DNA of 52,693 nt from Planctomyces sp. (GCA_005778225.1 SXPC01000099.1:1-52693); one strand, 5' to 3'. Counted from the stretch's first letter, positions 1-8,603 are shown. The notes: generated by a model not told the origin, from the sequence alone. Made by a program: numbers and translations.

Positions 1-14
1 ACTCGATGCCACAT

Positions 15-49
15 TTGGTGCGGTTCGCAAAGCCTCACCAGCACCCTAC
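15..49. repeat. Short dispersed hairpin repeat, copy 1
   Basis: Contains GGTGCGGTT followed by CTCACCAGCACCCTAC. The same two blocks occur at 13805-13837, with one mismatch in the 16-base second block. GGTG and CACC can pair, so the unit can fold as a small hairpin. It is extragenic, downstream of the cyclophilin gene. Nothing coding is visible between position 1 and the terminator that follows. Confidence 0.5.
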
Positions 50-71
50 GAGGAATTAGAGAACTACGTCA

Positions 72-110
72 TTAAAAAAGCCTCCCTGTGACTGTTCATC
101 AGAGGGAGGC
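72..110 (-). terminator. Rho-independent terminator of the cyclophilin gene
   Basis: Read on the minus strand, GCCTCCCT (103-110) pairs with AGGGAGGC (80-87) and is followed by a run of six T (A at 74-79 on the plus strand). It lies 27 bases past the stop codon of the minus-strand gene that ends at 137. Confidence 0.85.
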
Positions 111-136
111 GAGAACGCATTCAGCTTGCGATGGGC

Positions 137-1135
137 TTACGGTTCAACAGGTGTTGGTGGCGTTTCTGCTGGCTTGTCTGTTGCGGGAGTGTCGCCAGTT
201 GGAACTGGTTTGGTTTCTTCTGGCTGACTGGTTGGCTCTTCCTTTTTCATCGCTGGCTCTGCGGTGGCAGCAGGAGCAGGTTCTGCAGCGGGAGTGGTTT
301 CGGCGGGTGCTGGATCAGTGGGTTTCTTCTCGGCTGGCATTTCCTCGGCTGGCTTGGCATCAGCGGCTGGAGTCGCTTCTGTTGTTGGAGACGTCTCTGG
401 TTTCATCTCGGCCTCTAGTTTCATCACAGCTGCTGGAGCCGGAGTGATAGGAGTCATCGCAGGTTCTTCGACGATGATCGTGGCTTTCTTGATGTAATCC
501 AGATCGGGGAACTTCGCCTTCAGGTACTCGTTGCCCTTCGCCTGAAGCATGCCCTGATCCGGGGTTTCGCCGTGCTTGGATTCAATCGCGTCGACATACT
601 CCATTCCCGAGATGACTTCTCCAAAGGGAGAAAACCCCTGGCCATCCAGTCGGCTGTTATCGCCATAATTGATGAACAGTTGCGTGGATCTTGAGTTTGG
701 ACCAGAGGTTGCAAATGTGACCTTGCCACGCTTGTTGCTGACTTTGACGGGATCGTCCTGAATGACGGCATCGCGGAACTGGGCCTGAAGTTTGGGATCA
801 GCGGCGATTCCGAACTGAGCCATGAACCCCGGCACGACGCGGAAGAAGCGAGCTTCATCATAAAGACCTGCTTCGACAAGCTTTTTGAAATGGGCGGCTC
901 CGAGCGGGGCCCATTCCGGATGGACCTGCACGATCACATCTCCTTTGCTCGTTTCGAATTTGACTTTGAAGCTGTCACCCGACGGAGCGGTCGGCTCATC
1001 TATTTTCTCTTCTTTGAGGGCAGGCGCAAATTCCGTGACTTCCGGCTTCGACGTTTCGGTCCAGCGTATACAGCCAACAAACACAAACGCCGCCAACAGG
1101 GGCAGCATTACTTTTCCATTCAAAGGCAATTTCAT
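137..1135 (-). CDS. Cyclophilin-type peptidyl-prolyl isomerase, lipoprotein
   Basis: 332 residues. Likely catalyses cis-trans isomerisation of proline bonds and so helps proteins fold outside the cytoplasm. A hydrophobic signal ends in VFVGC, with the lipid-attachment cysteine at residue 22. The cyclophilin domain covers about residues 55-220 and includes FFRVVPGF (catalytic Arg) and the QLFINYGDN and GFSPFGEV core segments. From about residue 225 to the end the chain is a Pro/Ala/Glu/Thr-rich tail with no fold expected, which is much longer than in ordinary cyclophilins and may span the cell wall or periplasm. The gene is followed by its own terminator at 72-110. The ATG at 1135 is preceded by GAGGA about 10 bases upstream. 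Confidence 0.9.
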   Translation of the reverse strand: MKLPLNGKVMLPLLAAFVFVGCIRWTETSKPEVTEFAPALKEEKIDEPTAPSGDSFKVKFETSKGDVIVQVHPEWAPLGAAHFKKLVEAGLYDEARFFRVVPGFMAQFGIAADPKLQAQFRDAVIQDDPVKVSNKRGKVTFATSGPNSRSTQLFINYGDNSRLDGQGFSPFGEVISGMEYVDAIESKHGETPDQGMLQAKGNEYLKAKFPDLDYIKKATIIVEEPAMTPITPAPAAVMKLEAEMKPETSPTTEATPAADAKPAEEMPAEKKPTDPAPAETTPAAEPAPAATAEPAMKKEEPTSQPEETKPVPTGDTPATDKPAETPPTPVEP

Positions 1136-1185
1136 CGTCTGTCATCCTCAGGTTGTCATGAGTAAAAATAATTGGCGTCAATGAA

Positions 1186-2610
1186 TTAATCTTCATCACC
1201 ACCGGCAGATTGTTGACGGCCGCGTGGTTCGCCAGGAGTGAGTTCCAGAATCTTCTCGACCGGCAGTAAGGCTTCCAGTTCGGTGACTGTCGAAGCATAC
1301 TTTGGATCGGTCGCCAGGTTGGCCCATTCGTACGGGTCCTTGGTCTCATCGTACAGTTCCAGCCCGCCGTCGCGATATTTAATCAGACGGTATTTTTCCG
1401 TGCGAACCGTATGATTCCCCTGACCATGCGTCGTAATTGCGTAACCGGACCATTGAGCAGACGGTTCTTTGAGCAGCGGAACAATACTCTTTCCCTGGAC
1501 ATGCGAAGGTGTTTGCAAACCAGCAAGGTCACACAACGTCGGGTAAATCGTCATGAAGTCGACCGTACGATGACACAGTTCCCCCTTGGGTGTGACGCCC
1601 GGCGCAGAGATAATCAGCGGGGCTCGGGTTGCTTCTTCCCACAACGCGAACTTGCGCCAGTGATGCTTCTCGCCGAGATGCCAGCCGTGATCACCCCAGA
1701 AGACGATGATCGTATTGTCTTTATAAGGGCTCTTATCGAGCGCGTCGAGCAGCCGGCCGACGTTCATATCGGTGTACGCAATACACGCCAGGTAAGACTG
1801 GATCGCTTCTTTCCAGCGGCCTGATTTTTCAATCTTGGCCTGATCTCCCTGAGGACCTGCCATCTTGACGCCCGAGGCCGGGATGTCATCCAGGTCATTC
1901 TCCTGGAACGGCGGCAGCTCGATCGAGTCGAGCGGAAACATGTCGTAATACTTCCTTGGTACGACCCAAGGCAGGTGTGGCTTGTGAAGCCCGCATGCCA
2001 GGAAGAAGGGCTTTTCCTGACGCTTCCCGAGTTGATCGATGCAGTAATCGACGATGTGATAATCAGAGATGTCTTCGTCATTCAGGTCATGATCGACTGG
2101 CTGCTGAAACCCTTCGAGTTTCTTCACTCCCTGGCCGTGCTCGGGAGTTTTCATCTTCGGGTAGTCATTCCACTCCGATGCATAGTAGGAATCGCTGTGA
2201 TAGATCTTCCCGGCTCCGGCGACGTCATAGCCGTTGTTCTTGAAGGTCGCGTTCAGACTGATGCCTTCAGGAATGTATTGCTTCCAGGGATCGTTGTTGG
2301 TGTAACAGCCTGTTGACGTCGGGCGATACCCGCTCATGAGAGCCGCACGGGCGGGGTTACATGCGGGCACTGCACAATACGCATGCGTGAAGCTGACGCC
2401 GCGGGCGGCGAGACGATCAATGTTCGGCGTCTTCGTTTGAGCATTGCGTCCGAGGTGGCCGACCCAGTGGTTCAGGTCATCGACGGCGATGAAAAGGACG
2501 TTAGGTTGATCAGCTGCGCGAAGCTGACTGGTCAGCGACAACATCAAAGTGACCATCAGGGCAAAACTGCGAGCGACGTTCATGGGGGCTCCAGGATTGG
2601 AAAGACGCAT
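1186..2610 (-). CDS. Sulfatase, iduronate-2-sulfatase-like, secreted
   Basis: 474 residues from the chosen ATG; this start has AGGAGG five bases upstream, so it is preferred to the in-frame GTG at 2634. Another in-frame ATG at 2583 is possible. The signal peptide ends near residue 33. The metal-binding VDDLNHW follows, and CNPAR at residues 84-88 is the CxPxR signature whose Cys84 is converted to formylglycine by the sulfatase-maturing enzyme. Later motifs are GDHGWHLGEKHHW and KYRLIKY. The overall pattern fits iduronate-2-sulfatase-like enzymes of the alkaline phosphatase superfamily, which remove sulfate esters from polysaccharides. The true substrate cannot be told; sulfated algal glycans are a guess. 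It is separated from the cyclophilin gene by 50 bases on the same strand. Confidence 0.9.
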   Translation of the reverse strand: MRLSNPGAPMNVARSFALMVTLMLSLTSQLRAADQPNVLFIAVDDLNHWVGHLGRNAQTKTPNIDRLAARGVSFTHAYCAVPACNPARAALMSGYRPTSTGCYTNNDPWKQYIPEGISLNATFKNNGYDVAGAGKIYHSDSYYASEWNDYPKMKTPEHGQGVKKLEGFQQPVDHDLNDEDISDYHIVDYCIDQLGKRQEKPFFLACGLHKPHLPWVVPRKYYDMFPLDSIELPPFQENDLDDIPASGVKMAGPQGDQAKIEKSGRWKEAIQSYLACIAYTDMNVGRLLDALDKSPYKDNTIIVFWGDHGWHLGEKHHWRKFALWEEATRAPLIISAPGVTPKGELCHRTVDFMTIYPTLCDLAGLQTPSHVQGKSIVPLLKEPSAQWSGYAITTHGQGNHTVRTEKYRLIKYRDGGLELYDETKDPYEWANLATDPKYASTVTELEALLPVEKILELTPGEPRGRQQSAGGDED

Positions 2611-2697
2611 CAATTCCTCCTGTAAAGATGCCACATCAGCAACGCAAGTACAAGCTAGACCACGCTTTCACACTCAGTTGCCAACCCAATGGGAACA

Positions 2698-2737
2698 ATA
2701 AAAAACAGGCAGAGTTGCATGATGCAAAATCTGCCTG
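2698..2737 (-). terminator. Terminator of the Hsp20 gene pair
   Basis: On the minus strand, CAGGCAGA (2730-2737) and TCTGCCTG (2706-2713) form an 8-bp stem with a 16-base loop. A T-rich tract follows (AATAAAAAA on the plus strand, 2697-2705). It lies about 65 bases past the stop of the second Hsp20 gene. Confidence 0.75.
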
Positions 2738-2802
2738 CTCAGGGAGAAGTACCGTTGGGGAACCAGCAGCGTGTCGCGCCGCGACTGGCAACCGCTAATC
2801 AA

Positions 2803-3222
2803 TTAGCCGGCTTTAATCGCCACTTTCTGTGGCTGCACTTTGGCAGCTTTCGGAAGAGTGACGGTCAGCACGCCGTTTTTCATGGTGGCAGTCAGGCCGT
2901 CGCGATCGATGCCTTCGGGCACCTGGAAGGTCCGCTCGTAGGAGTACTGATGAGCGAATCCATAGACGCGCTGGAAACCTTCGCGAGTCGTGGGCTGCGA
3001 TGTCCCTTTCACAGACAGCAGGTTCTTCTCCAGCACGATTTCCGCGTTATTCTCATCGACGCCCGGCATCTCGACATCCACTACGAAAGCCTGCTCGCCT
3101 TCATAGATATTGACGCGAGGTCGAACGGTCGCCGTGCGTGTCTGGGTGGTGGTGCTTGCCGTTTTGGTTTGTTCGGTGACTTGAGAACTGCAGCAGTTGT
3201 TGGCTTGAGGCAGAGAGTTCAT
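2803..3222 (-). CDS. Hsp20/alpha-crystallin small heat-shock protein
   Basis: 139 residues. Holdase chaperone that binds unfolding proteins as an oligomer. The alpha-crystallin domain covers about residues 36-130: it opens with VNIYEGEQAFVV, has the conserved PGVDENNAEI turn, and ends with NGVLTVTLPKA, the A-x-x-x-N-G-V-L family signature. The N-terminal 30 residues are Thr/Gln rich, and the C-terminal PQKVAIKAG carries a V-A-I variant of the I-x-I anchor. The ATG at 3222 has AAGGA about eight bases upstream. It follows the second Hsp20 gene (start 3745) by 85 bases on the same strand and shares a terminator at 2698-2737, so the two are probably co-transcribed. Confidence 0.93.
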   Translation of the reverse strand: MNSLPQANNCCSSQVTEQTKTASTTTQTRTATVRPRVNIYEGEQAFVVDVEMPGVDENNAEIVLEKNLLSVKGTSQPTTREGFQRVYGFAHQYSYERTFQVPEGIDRDGLTATMKNGVLTVTLPKAAKVQPQKVAIKAG

Positions 3223-3307
3223 ATGGAAAATCCTTTGTTATGAGTAAGAGATGCCTGGATGGCGATTGGTGAGAAACAGGTAACGGTACAAAACATGGGT
3301 ACAAAAC

Positions 3308-3745
3308 TTACCCCGCGTTGATAGCGATCCGCTTGGGCTTTTGAGCTTCGCTTCGAGGGAGTCGAAGTGTCAGGATGCCGCTGCGTAGCGTGGCTTCTGC
3401 CTGGTCGGTCTGGATTTCAAACCCAAGACGAATCGTGCGATCGACGACGCCCGTCTGATGTTCAACGACTCGAGCTTTCACGCCATCGTCCAGAGTTCTT
3501 GCTTTTGGTGTCGCTTTCACGTTGACCACAGGGCCTTCAATCGAGAGTTCAACGTCTTCCAGGTCGAATCCTGGCAGATCTAGTTCGATGATGGCTTCCT
3601 GATCATTTTGCCACACGTTGAGGCTTCGATCCTGACCTGACTGGTCTTCCAGCTGGCTCCAGACACGCCTGAGAATGTCGTCGACGTCGTTCAGTCCGTT
3701 GATCGCGGACCAGGGTTGAAACAGATGGCTGATGCGGTTGTTCAT
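3308..3745 (-). CDS. Hsp20/alpha-crystallin small heat-shock protein
   Basis: 145 residues; first gene of a tandem Hsp20 pair. The N-terminal region (LFQPWSAINGLNDVDDILRRV) resembles the start of the class including E. coli IbpA. The alpha-crystallin domain follows: WQNDQEAIIELDLPGFDLED, then SGILTLRLPRSEAQKPKR. The C-terminal KRIAINAG contains the I-x-I anchor used for oligomer assembly. AAGGAG lies nine bases before the ATG. It differs clearly from its neighbour, so the pair is an old duplication or two subfamilies that could form mixed oligomers (inference). Confidence 0.92.
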   Translation of the reverse strand: MNNRISHLFQPWSAINGLNDVDDILRRVWSQLEDQSGQDRSLNVWQNDQEAIIELDLPGFDLEDVELSIEGPVVNVKATPKARTLDDGVKARVVEHQTGVVDRTIRLGFEIQTDQAEATLRSGILTLRLPRSEAQKPKRIAINAG

Positions 3746-4225
3746 GAGAAAAACTCCTTATTTAAATGAGGCTTGACCAAGACACTGCCACATTTGCAAT
3801 CACAGATTAGTACGCCATATTGGCGAATCCATATCAAAGCAAGCAGTGCGCCAAAATCTTGGCTAGGTTAAAAGTGCTTGCAAAACAACGACTTGCGTCA
3901 TATGCACAGTATTAGCGTCTCCATAAACAGCCATTATGGCATCTTTTTGCTCACTATGACGAACAAACCGAAATGCCATATTGACTGCCGTAATGACGGC
4001 TTGCTCGCAGTGGGCCTGAATGAGGCAGAATGGAGAATTCAGCCAGAGTTTGGCTGTTATGCCTGTGGGAAGCCCCGTCAAATCGATTTTGCAGCGGCCT
4101 CACTTTCCTGTCGAAGGAAGAAGGTGCGTGATCAGGCGTTTCGCGCTGCTGGTCACGACATGTCTTTATCTCATGCACAACGATGTGCGTTCTTAAACCG
4201 GCGTTTAGTCGGAATCGATGGATTG
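3746..4225. promoter_or_regulatory. Divergent intergenic region with three small dyads
   Basis: 480 bases between the Hsp20 pair (minus) and the membrane protein (plus). It is noticeably more AT-rich than the genes around it. Visible dyads are CGCCA-TAT-TGGCG at 3813-3825, GCCA-TTA-TGGC at 3930-3940 and GCCGT-AATG-ACGGC at 3987-4000. The first two are near-identical and could be operator sites for the heat-shock genes. No CIRCE element (TTAGCACTC-N9-GAGTGCTAA) is present. The plus-strand frame of the next gene stays open back to 3878, so part of this stretch could be coding. Confidence 0.35.
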
Positions 4226-6001
4226 ATGGGTGTCTCGTTCGCGGGTTCAAGAGGCCTCGACGCACGACGTCGGCGACGTCTGGCAGTAGACCAGACTGCG
4301 CTCGATGCCAAGCCTCGCGCCCGGACCAAAGCGAAAAAGCTCTTCATCAATCCGATCGAAGAGCTCCAGAAACGGGTCAAGACACGTCCGGACACGCCGA
4401 TCCATTCGCTGATCCCGTCCAGCGTTCGTCGCTTTACGCTCCTCAATTTCGGGATGGTCACCGCTTGGCTGCTGCTGTTGACTGTTTCCTTGACTCAGGC
4501 CTTCTGGGCTCCCTTTGTCTCGCCGAAACTCGCCAGCTTCTTTGAACCACAAACCGGCTTGATCTGGCCGATGTGGACGGGGCTGATGTTCCTCGTTACG
4601 GCTCAATTCAGCTGGCTCGTCTACTGGTATCGACGTCATTCCCGACGTGACTTTCATGGCCATTACCGTATCTGGTTATGGACGTCACTCGACTGGACTC
4701 TCATGGGGCTCGGCGCATTGACGGGCTTGCACCAGCTGGTCGCTGAAACGCTGATTCGATTGACGCAACTTCCGCGAGATCCCTACGAAAACCTGCTCTG
4801 GATCGCGCCGCTGGCAGGGATCTTGGTCAATCTGGGCCACGGTCTGGATCGCGAGATGGCGTCTTCGAAAGTTGGGTGGCGTATGTTCTGCCTGGCTTTG
4901 TCGTCTGCTGCCCTTGTCGGCATGATGCTGATTGGCTGGCGGCCGATCGGGAATGTTCTGGGCGACAGCATTTTCATGACCGTGACAAGTTCATTCGTCC
5001 CGCTGGCACTTTTGATCGCGACACTCAATCAGCTGTATTTCGTTTTGTATGTCACACCGGAATCAGTCCGTAAACAAGGTGGTATGCTGACCGCAGCCGG
5101 GAAGCGGGTTACTGCGTCTACGTCGAAGTTCTTTCTGAGTTCGCTACTGACGACCGGTTGGATGTTCCGGGGCGTTGGCCGGGCCTATCGGTTCGTGATG
5201 AGCCTGCTTTTCTCGCTTTTGTTGTGGAAGAAGCTGGACGTCGACGTCGATGCCGGCAAAGCCAAGAAGCCCAAACCCAAGGCCAAGCCGAAGGTCGCAA
5301 CGAAAGAAGCGGCTCCTGCCGCGACTGCCCGCAATAAATCTCGCAAAGCAGTCGTCGTCGAAGAACCCGAGCTTGAAGAAGAAGAAGCTGTTGAGGAAGC
5401 CTACGAAGAGGAAGCCGTCGAAGAAGAGGTTTACGAAGAAGAATACCTCGAAGAAGAGCCCGTCGAAGAAAAACCGGCCCCCAAACCCGTCCCCGCAGCC
5501 AAGCCAACCCCTATTGTTGAGAAGCCAACTCCCGTCAAAGTCGCTGCAGCCAAACCCACTGAGACAAAACCCGTCGAACCGGAGCCTGCTGCACCGAAAG
5601 AGGAAGAGTGGGATCAATCGGCTTGGGAAGCAGAAATGCGGGCGTTCGAAGAGAGTAAACAACTGGCGAACAATAATGGCAACAAGGGGAATAATAACTC
5701 TGGTTCGAACCAGCAGTCGAACTCCAAGAACAAAAAGAAACAGCGTTTCGATCAGAAGCACGATTCCTACTCATCGTCCAACCAGTACGAACAGAGCTGG
5801 CAGGAGCCCGAGCCCGAACCGGAACCCGCTTACTCCGCGCCCGCTCAGTCCTCTTATGACGAGCAGCAATGGCAGAACGAAGATAGCGGCGGAGAAGACT
5901 ACTCCGACGGTCTCGATCCATCCGACCTGCGCGGCATGAGCAAAAAAGACAAACGCAAGATGCGCAAGCAAATGCGAGACCAGCAACGCGATCGAGATTG
6001 A
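4226..6001 (+). CDS. Multi-pass membrane protein with acidic C-terminal tail
   Basis: About 591 residues from the ATG at 4226; the frame is open from 3878, and ATG 4160 is another candidate. None has a clear ribosome site, but the sequence upstream of 4226 does not look coding. Residues 1-70 are basic. About six hydrophobic segments lie between residues 74 and 275 (near 74-94, 112-134, 150-170, 190-205, 219-237 and 250-275). After about residue 340 comes a long disordered cytoplasmic-type tail: Lys/Pro/Ala blocks, a Glu-rich stretch (near residues 370-420), Asn/Gln/Ser-rich sequence and a basic end. No known domain is recognised. The tail suggests a scaffold or interaction role, which is inference only. 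Confidence 0.75.
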   Translation: MGVSFAGSRGLDARRRRRLAVDQTALDAKPRARTKAKKLFINPIEELQKRVKTRPDTPIHSLIPSSVRRFTLLNFGMVTAWLLLLTVSLTQAFWAPFVSPKLASFFEPQTGLIWPMWTGLMFLVTAQFSWLVYWYRRHSRRDFHGHYRIWLWTSLDWTLMGLGALTGLHQLVAETLIRLTQLPRDPYENLLWIAPLAGILVNLGHGLDREMASSKVGWRMFCLALSSAALVGMMLIGWRPIGNVLGDSIFMTVTSSFVPLALLIATLNQLYFVLYVTPESVRKQGGMLTAAGKRVTASTSKFFLSSLLTTGWMFRGVGRAYRFVMSLLFSLLLWKKLDVDVDAGKAKKPKPKAKPKVATKEAAPAATARNKSRKAVVVEEPELEEEEAVEEAYEEEAVEEEVYEEEYLEEEPVEEKPAPKPVPAAKPTPIVEKPTPVKVAAAKPTETKPVEPEPAAPKEEEWDQSAWEAEMRAFEESKQLANNNGNKGNNNSGSNQQSNSKNKKKQRFDQKHDSYSSSNQYEQSWQEPEPEPEPAYSAPAQSSYDEQQWQNEDSGGEDYSDGLDPSDLRGMSKKDKRKMRKQMRDQQRDRD

Positions 6002-6034
6002 GTACTGTCTGCTCCAGTGTGTGATGAATCAAAA

Positions 6035-6121
6035 GTGTGCCACGGCTGTGTCAGCCGTGTGAGCGCGCAATGAACGTCCACTTTGAATGAATCCTGCACG
6101 GCTGGCACAGCCGTGGCACAC
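6035..6121. repeat. REPIN-like doublet of nested palindromes
   Basis: Two 25-base arms (6035-6059 and 6097-6121) are inverted repeats of each other with a single mismatch, separated by 37 bases. Each arm is itself palindromic, CACGGCTG-TGT-CAGCCGTG in the left one. The arrangement of two short palindromes in opposite orientation is that of a REPIN. It starts 34 bases after the stop codon of the preceding gene and could act as an RNA 3'-end structure. Confidence 0.8.
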
Positions 6122-6220
6122 AGGGAGAGGGCGTATACGCTAGTGACTCGATGCGACGCGGGATAGAGCCTCGACTCTGCTGAACTCGCATTCTCGCAAG
6201 CAGGCGATTAAGATTTCTGT

Positions 6221-6814
6221 ATGAGCAGTTCACGCGATAAAATCATGACCGCCCTGAAGTCCGTCGTTCTGGAGAAGCAGCCTCTGCCGGAAGTGACTGG
6301 CGACTGGATCCGTTACGACGATCCCTGGGCCAATTTCTCGACCGTTCTGACCGCCGTCGGCGGAACCTGCGTCTTCTGCGAAGATCAGCAGGATTTCGTC
6401 GCGAAGCTGAATGCAAATCCGCTTTTCACGACGTCGAACAAAACCGTTTCACTCGTGGCTGGCGTGCCGTCGAAGAATTGCCAGATCGAGCAGGTTACCG
6501 ATCCTCATGAGCTGGAGGACGTTGAGTTTTCTGTCGTTCCCGGAGAGTTTGCCATCGCAGAGAATGCGGCTGTCTGGGTCGTGGGGAGCAAGCTGGTTCA
6601 TCGCAGTTTACCGTTCCTGACGCAGCACAAAGCGATCGTCGTTTCTCACTCGCAAATCGTTCACACTATGCACGAGGCTTACAGTCGGGCAGAGATGACG
6701 AACGAGCGTTTCGGCGTCTTTATCTCCGGGCCTTCCAAGACGGCAGACATCGAGCAATCCCTCGTCATTGGGGCTCATGGTGCGCGATCACTGACCGTCT
6801 ATGTCGTTAGCTGA
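6221..6814 (+). CDS. LutC/YkgG-family LUD-domain protein
   Basis: 197 residues. The C-terminal segment SGPSKTADIEQSLVIGAHG (about residues 167-185) is the hallmark of the LUD domain seen in LutC. LutC works with the iron-sulfur proteins LutA and LutB in L-lactate oxidation. No lutA or lutB lies next to it: the upstream gene is an unrelated membrane protein and downstream lies an oxidoreductase on the same strand after 234 bases. The size matches LutC (about 200-240 residues) and no signal peptide is seen, so it is cytoplasmic. The lactate role is by family only; the protein may serve partners coded elsewhere. Confidence 0.8.
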   Translation: MSSSRDKIMTALKSVVLEKQPLPEVTGDWIRYDDPWANFSTVLTAVGGTCVFCEDQQDFVAKLNANPLFTTSNKTVSLVAGVPSKNCQIEQVTDPHELEDVEFSVVPGEFAIAENAAVWVVGSKLVHRSLPFLTQHKAIVVSHSQIVHTMHEAYSRAEMTNERFGVFISGPSKTADIEQSLVIGAHGARSLTVYVVS

Positions 6815-7000
6815 TCCCCGGGAATCAGATCTCAATATCGGCTGACAAAACGACATCTCGCTCGATGGACGGGCTGAGACGGTGAATCTGCGTGAATATG
6901 CCCATCAATTCTGCTTTCAGGGCGGGCATCAGACTCGAAAAGCTGTCAAGAATGACCGGAAACGTACGTCGGCACATGAGTTGCGAAGATCTCCCTGTTC

Positions 7001-7024
7001 GCCGGTAGTAAATCGACTACCGGC
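7001..7024. promoter_or_regulatory. Perfect 9-bp inverted repeat before the Rieske oxidoreductase
   Basis: GCCGGTAGT (7001-7009) and ACTACCGGC (7016-7024) form a perfect stem with a six-base loop (AAATCG). It ends 24 bases before the start codon at 7049 and has no T-run. An operator for a dimeric repressor or a hairpin in the mRNA leader would both fit. Confidence 0.45.
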
Positions 7025-7048
7025 AGATCCGATTGTCGCAGGCAAGAG

Positions 7049-8596
7049 ATGAGCATCATGCACAACGTCATTACACACAATTCTTATTGGTATTCTGGCC
7101 TCGACGGAGTCCCTGATCGTCCCGGCCTCCAGTCCACCGTCAACACCGAAGTCGCGATCATCGGCGGCGGGATCACTGGATTGACGGCGGCGCTGTGCTT
7201 ACAGAACGAGGGTAAAGACGTTGTTCTGATCGATGCCGGTTCGATCGGCTCAGGAACCTCCGGCGCTACCAGTGCGCAAATCAACGTCCACCCTGACCAG
7301 GGCGCCAAGGCATTGATTGACAAGCACGGTCTCGAACACTCCAAGCTCATCACGCAGGCCCGACGCGAAGCGATCGACCAGATCGAAAAGTGGGTCAAGA
7401 AGTTCAAAATCGATTGCGAATTTGCCCGCGTCCCGTCCTTCAGTTACACGGAGCATCGCAATCGACTGGGAGATCTAAAGCAAGAGTTCGAACACCTCTC
7501 GGAGCTCGGCCTTAAAGTCGCGCTGACACCTCAATGCGACTTGCCATTTCCTATTCAAGGTGCGGTTCGTGCAGAAAACCAGGCACGCTTTCATCCGCTC
7601 AAGTACCTCAATGGGCTCGCTGACATCTTCATCGAACGCGGTGGGCGGATTTACGAAAACACCCGCGCACAGCCACCTCGTCAAGGCAAGCCCTGCATCA
7701 TCCAAACAGCCGAAGGCGAGATACTGGCTGATGATGTCCTCGTCTGTACGCATTCTGCGTACCTGGGGATCTCGATCTTCGATCTCAAGGTCGCGCCGTA
7801 TCAGTCCTATATCATCGCGGTTCGGATCGAACAGGACTTCCCAGACGGACTCTATTGGGACGACGATGATCCGTATCATTACATGCGCCTGCTCGATCCA
7901 CAAAACCCCAACCTCGTTCTCATCGGCGGTGCTGATCACAAGACCGGGCAACTGGAACACGAGCAGGATGCTTGGGCGAAACTTGAAAGTTACGCGCGGG
8001 ATCGCATGAAGGTGCTGGAAGTCGTCACCCGATGGTCGGGCGAGTATTTCGAGCCAGATGATGGGCTTCCGTATGTTGGCAAGGTTCCAACGATGTCGAA
8101 TGTCTACATTGCGACCGGTTTTCTCGGAACGGGCCTGACCTTCGGAACGATGGCCGGCCATATGTTGAGCGAACAGGTCATGGGACGTACTGGCCCATTG
8201 AGTTCGATTCTTTCGACGTCACGCGTCAGCCCGATTGCCGCCTCGGTCAACTTTGTCAGCGAAAACACCAATGTCGCCTGGCACTTCGTCACTGATCGCT
8301 TTAAAGGCGAAAAGCTCGAACAATTCGAAACCATCGCCAATAACTGCGGTCAGCTGATCGTGCACGATGGAAAACAGATCGCTGCCTATCGCGACGACAT
8401 GGGCCAACTGTTCCTCCTGAACCCGACCTGTACACATGCCGGTTGTCACGTTCACTGGAACGACGCGGAGCGAACATGGGATTGCCCCTGTCACGGCGGA
8501 CGCTATGCCCCGGACGGAAAGCGCCTTTATGGACCACCCACCAAAGACCTGGCCTCGATCGACCCAAACCAGATCAGGGGTGAAGTCCGCGAATGA
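7049..8596 (+). CDS. FAD-dependent oxidoreductase with C-terminal Rieske domain
   Basis: 515 residues. The N-terminal part is a D-amino-acid-oxidase-like (DAO) fold: VAIIGGGITGLTAALCL is the dinucleotide-binding loop for FAD, followed by the acidic residue in VVLIDAGSIG, and GFLGTGLTFGTMAGHML near residues 355-372 is the C-terminal FAD contact. Residues about 420-515 form a Rieske [2Fe-2S] domain with ligands Cys461-x-His463 and Cys479-x2-His482. Such fusions oxidise an amine-type substrate and pass electrons to the iron-sulfur centre, but the substrate is unknown. There is no signal peptide. An in-frame ATG at 7058 is an alternative start. A hairpin sits just upstream at 7001-7024. Confidence 0.9.
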   Translation: MSIMHNVITHNSYWYSGLDGVPDRPGLQSTVNTEVAIIGGGITGLTAALCLQNEGKDVVLIDAGSIGSGTSGATSAQINVHPDQGAKALIDKHGLEHSKLITQARREAIDQIEKWVKKFKIDCEFARVPSFSYTEHRNRLGDLKQEFEHLSELGLKVALTPQCDLPFPIQGAVRAENQARFHPLKYLNGLADIFIERGGRIYENTRAQPPRQGKPCIIQTAEGEILADDVLVCTHSAYLGISIFDLKVAPYQSYIIAVRIEQDFPDGLYWDDDDPYHYMRLLDPQNPNLVLIGGADHKTGQLEHEQDAWAKLESYARDRMKVLEVVTRWSGEYFEPDDGLPYVGKVPTMSNVYIATGFLGTGLTFGTMAGHMLSEQVMGRTGPLSSILSTSRVSPIAASVNFVSENTNVAWHFVTDRFKGEKLEQFETIANNCGQLIVHDGKQIAAYRDDMGQLFLLNPTCTHAGCHVHWNDAERTWDCPCHGGRYAPDGKRLYGPPTKDLASIDPNQIRGEVRE

Positions 8597-8603
8597 TCGC
8601 TAT

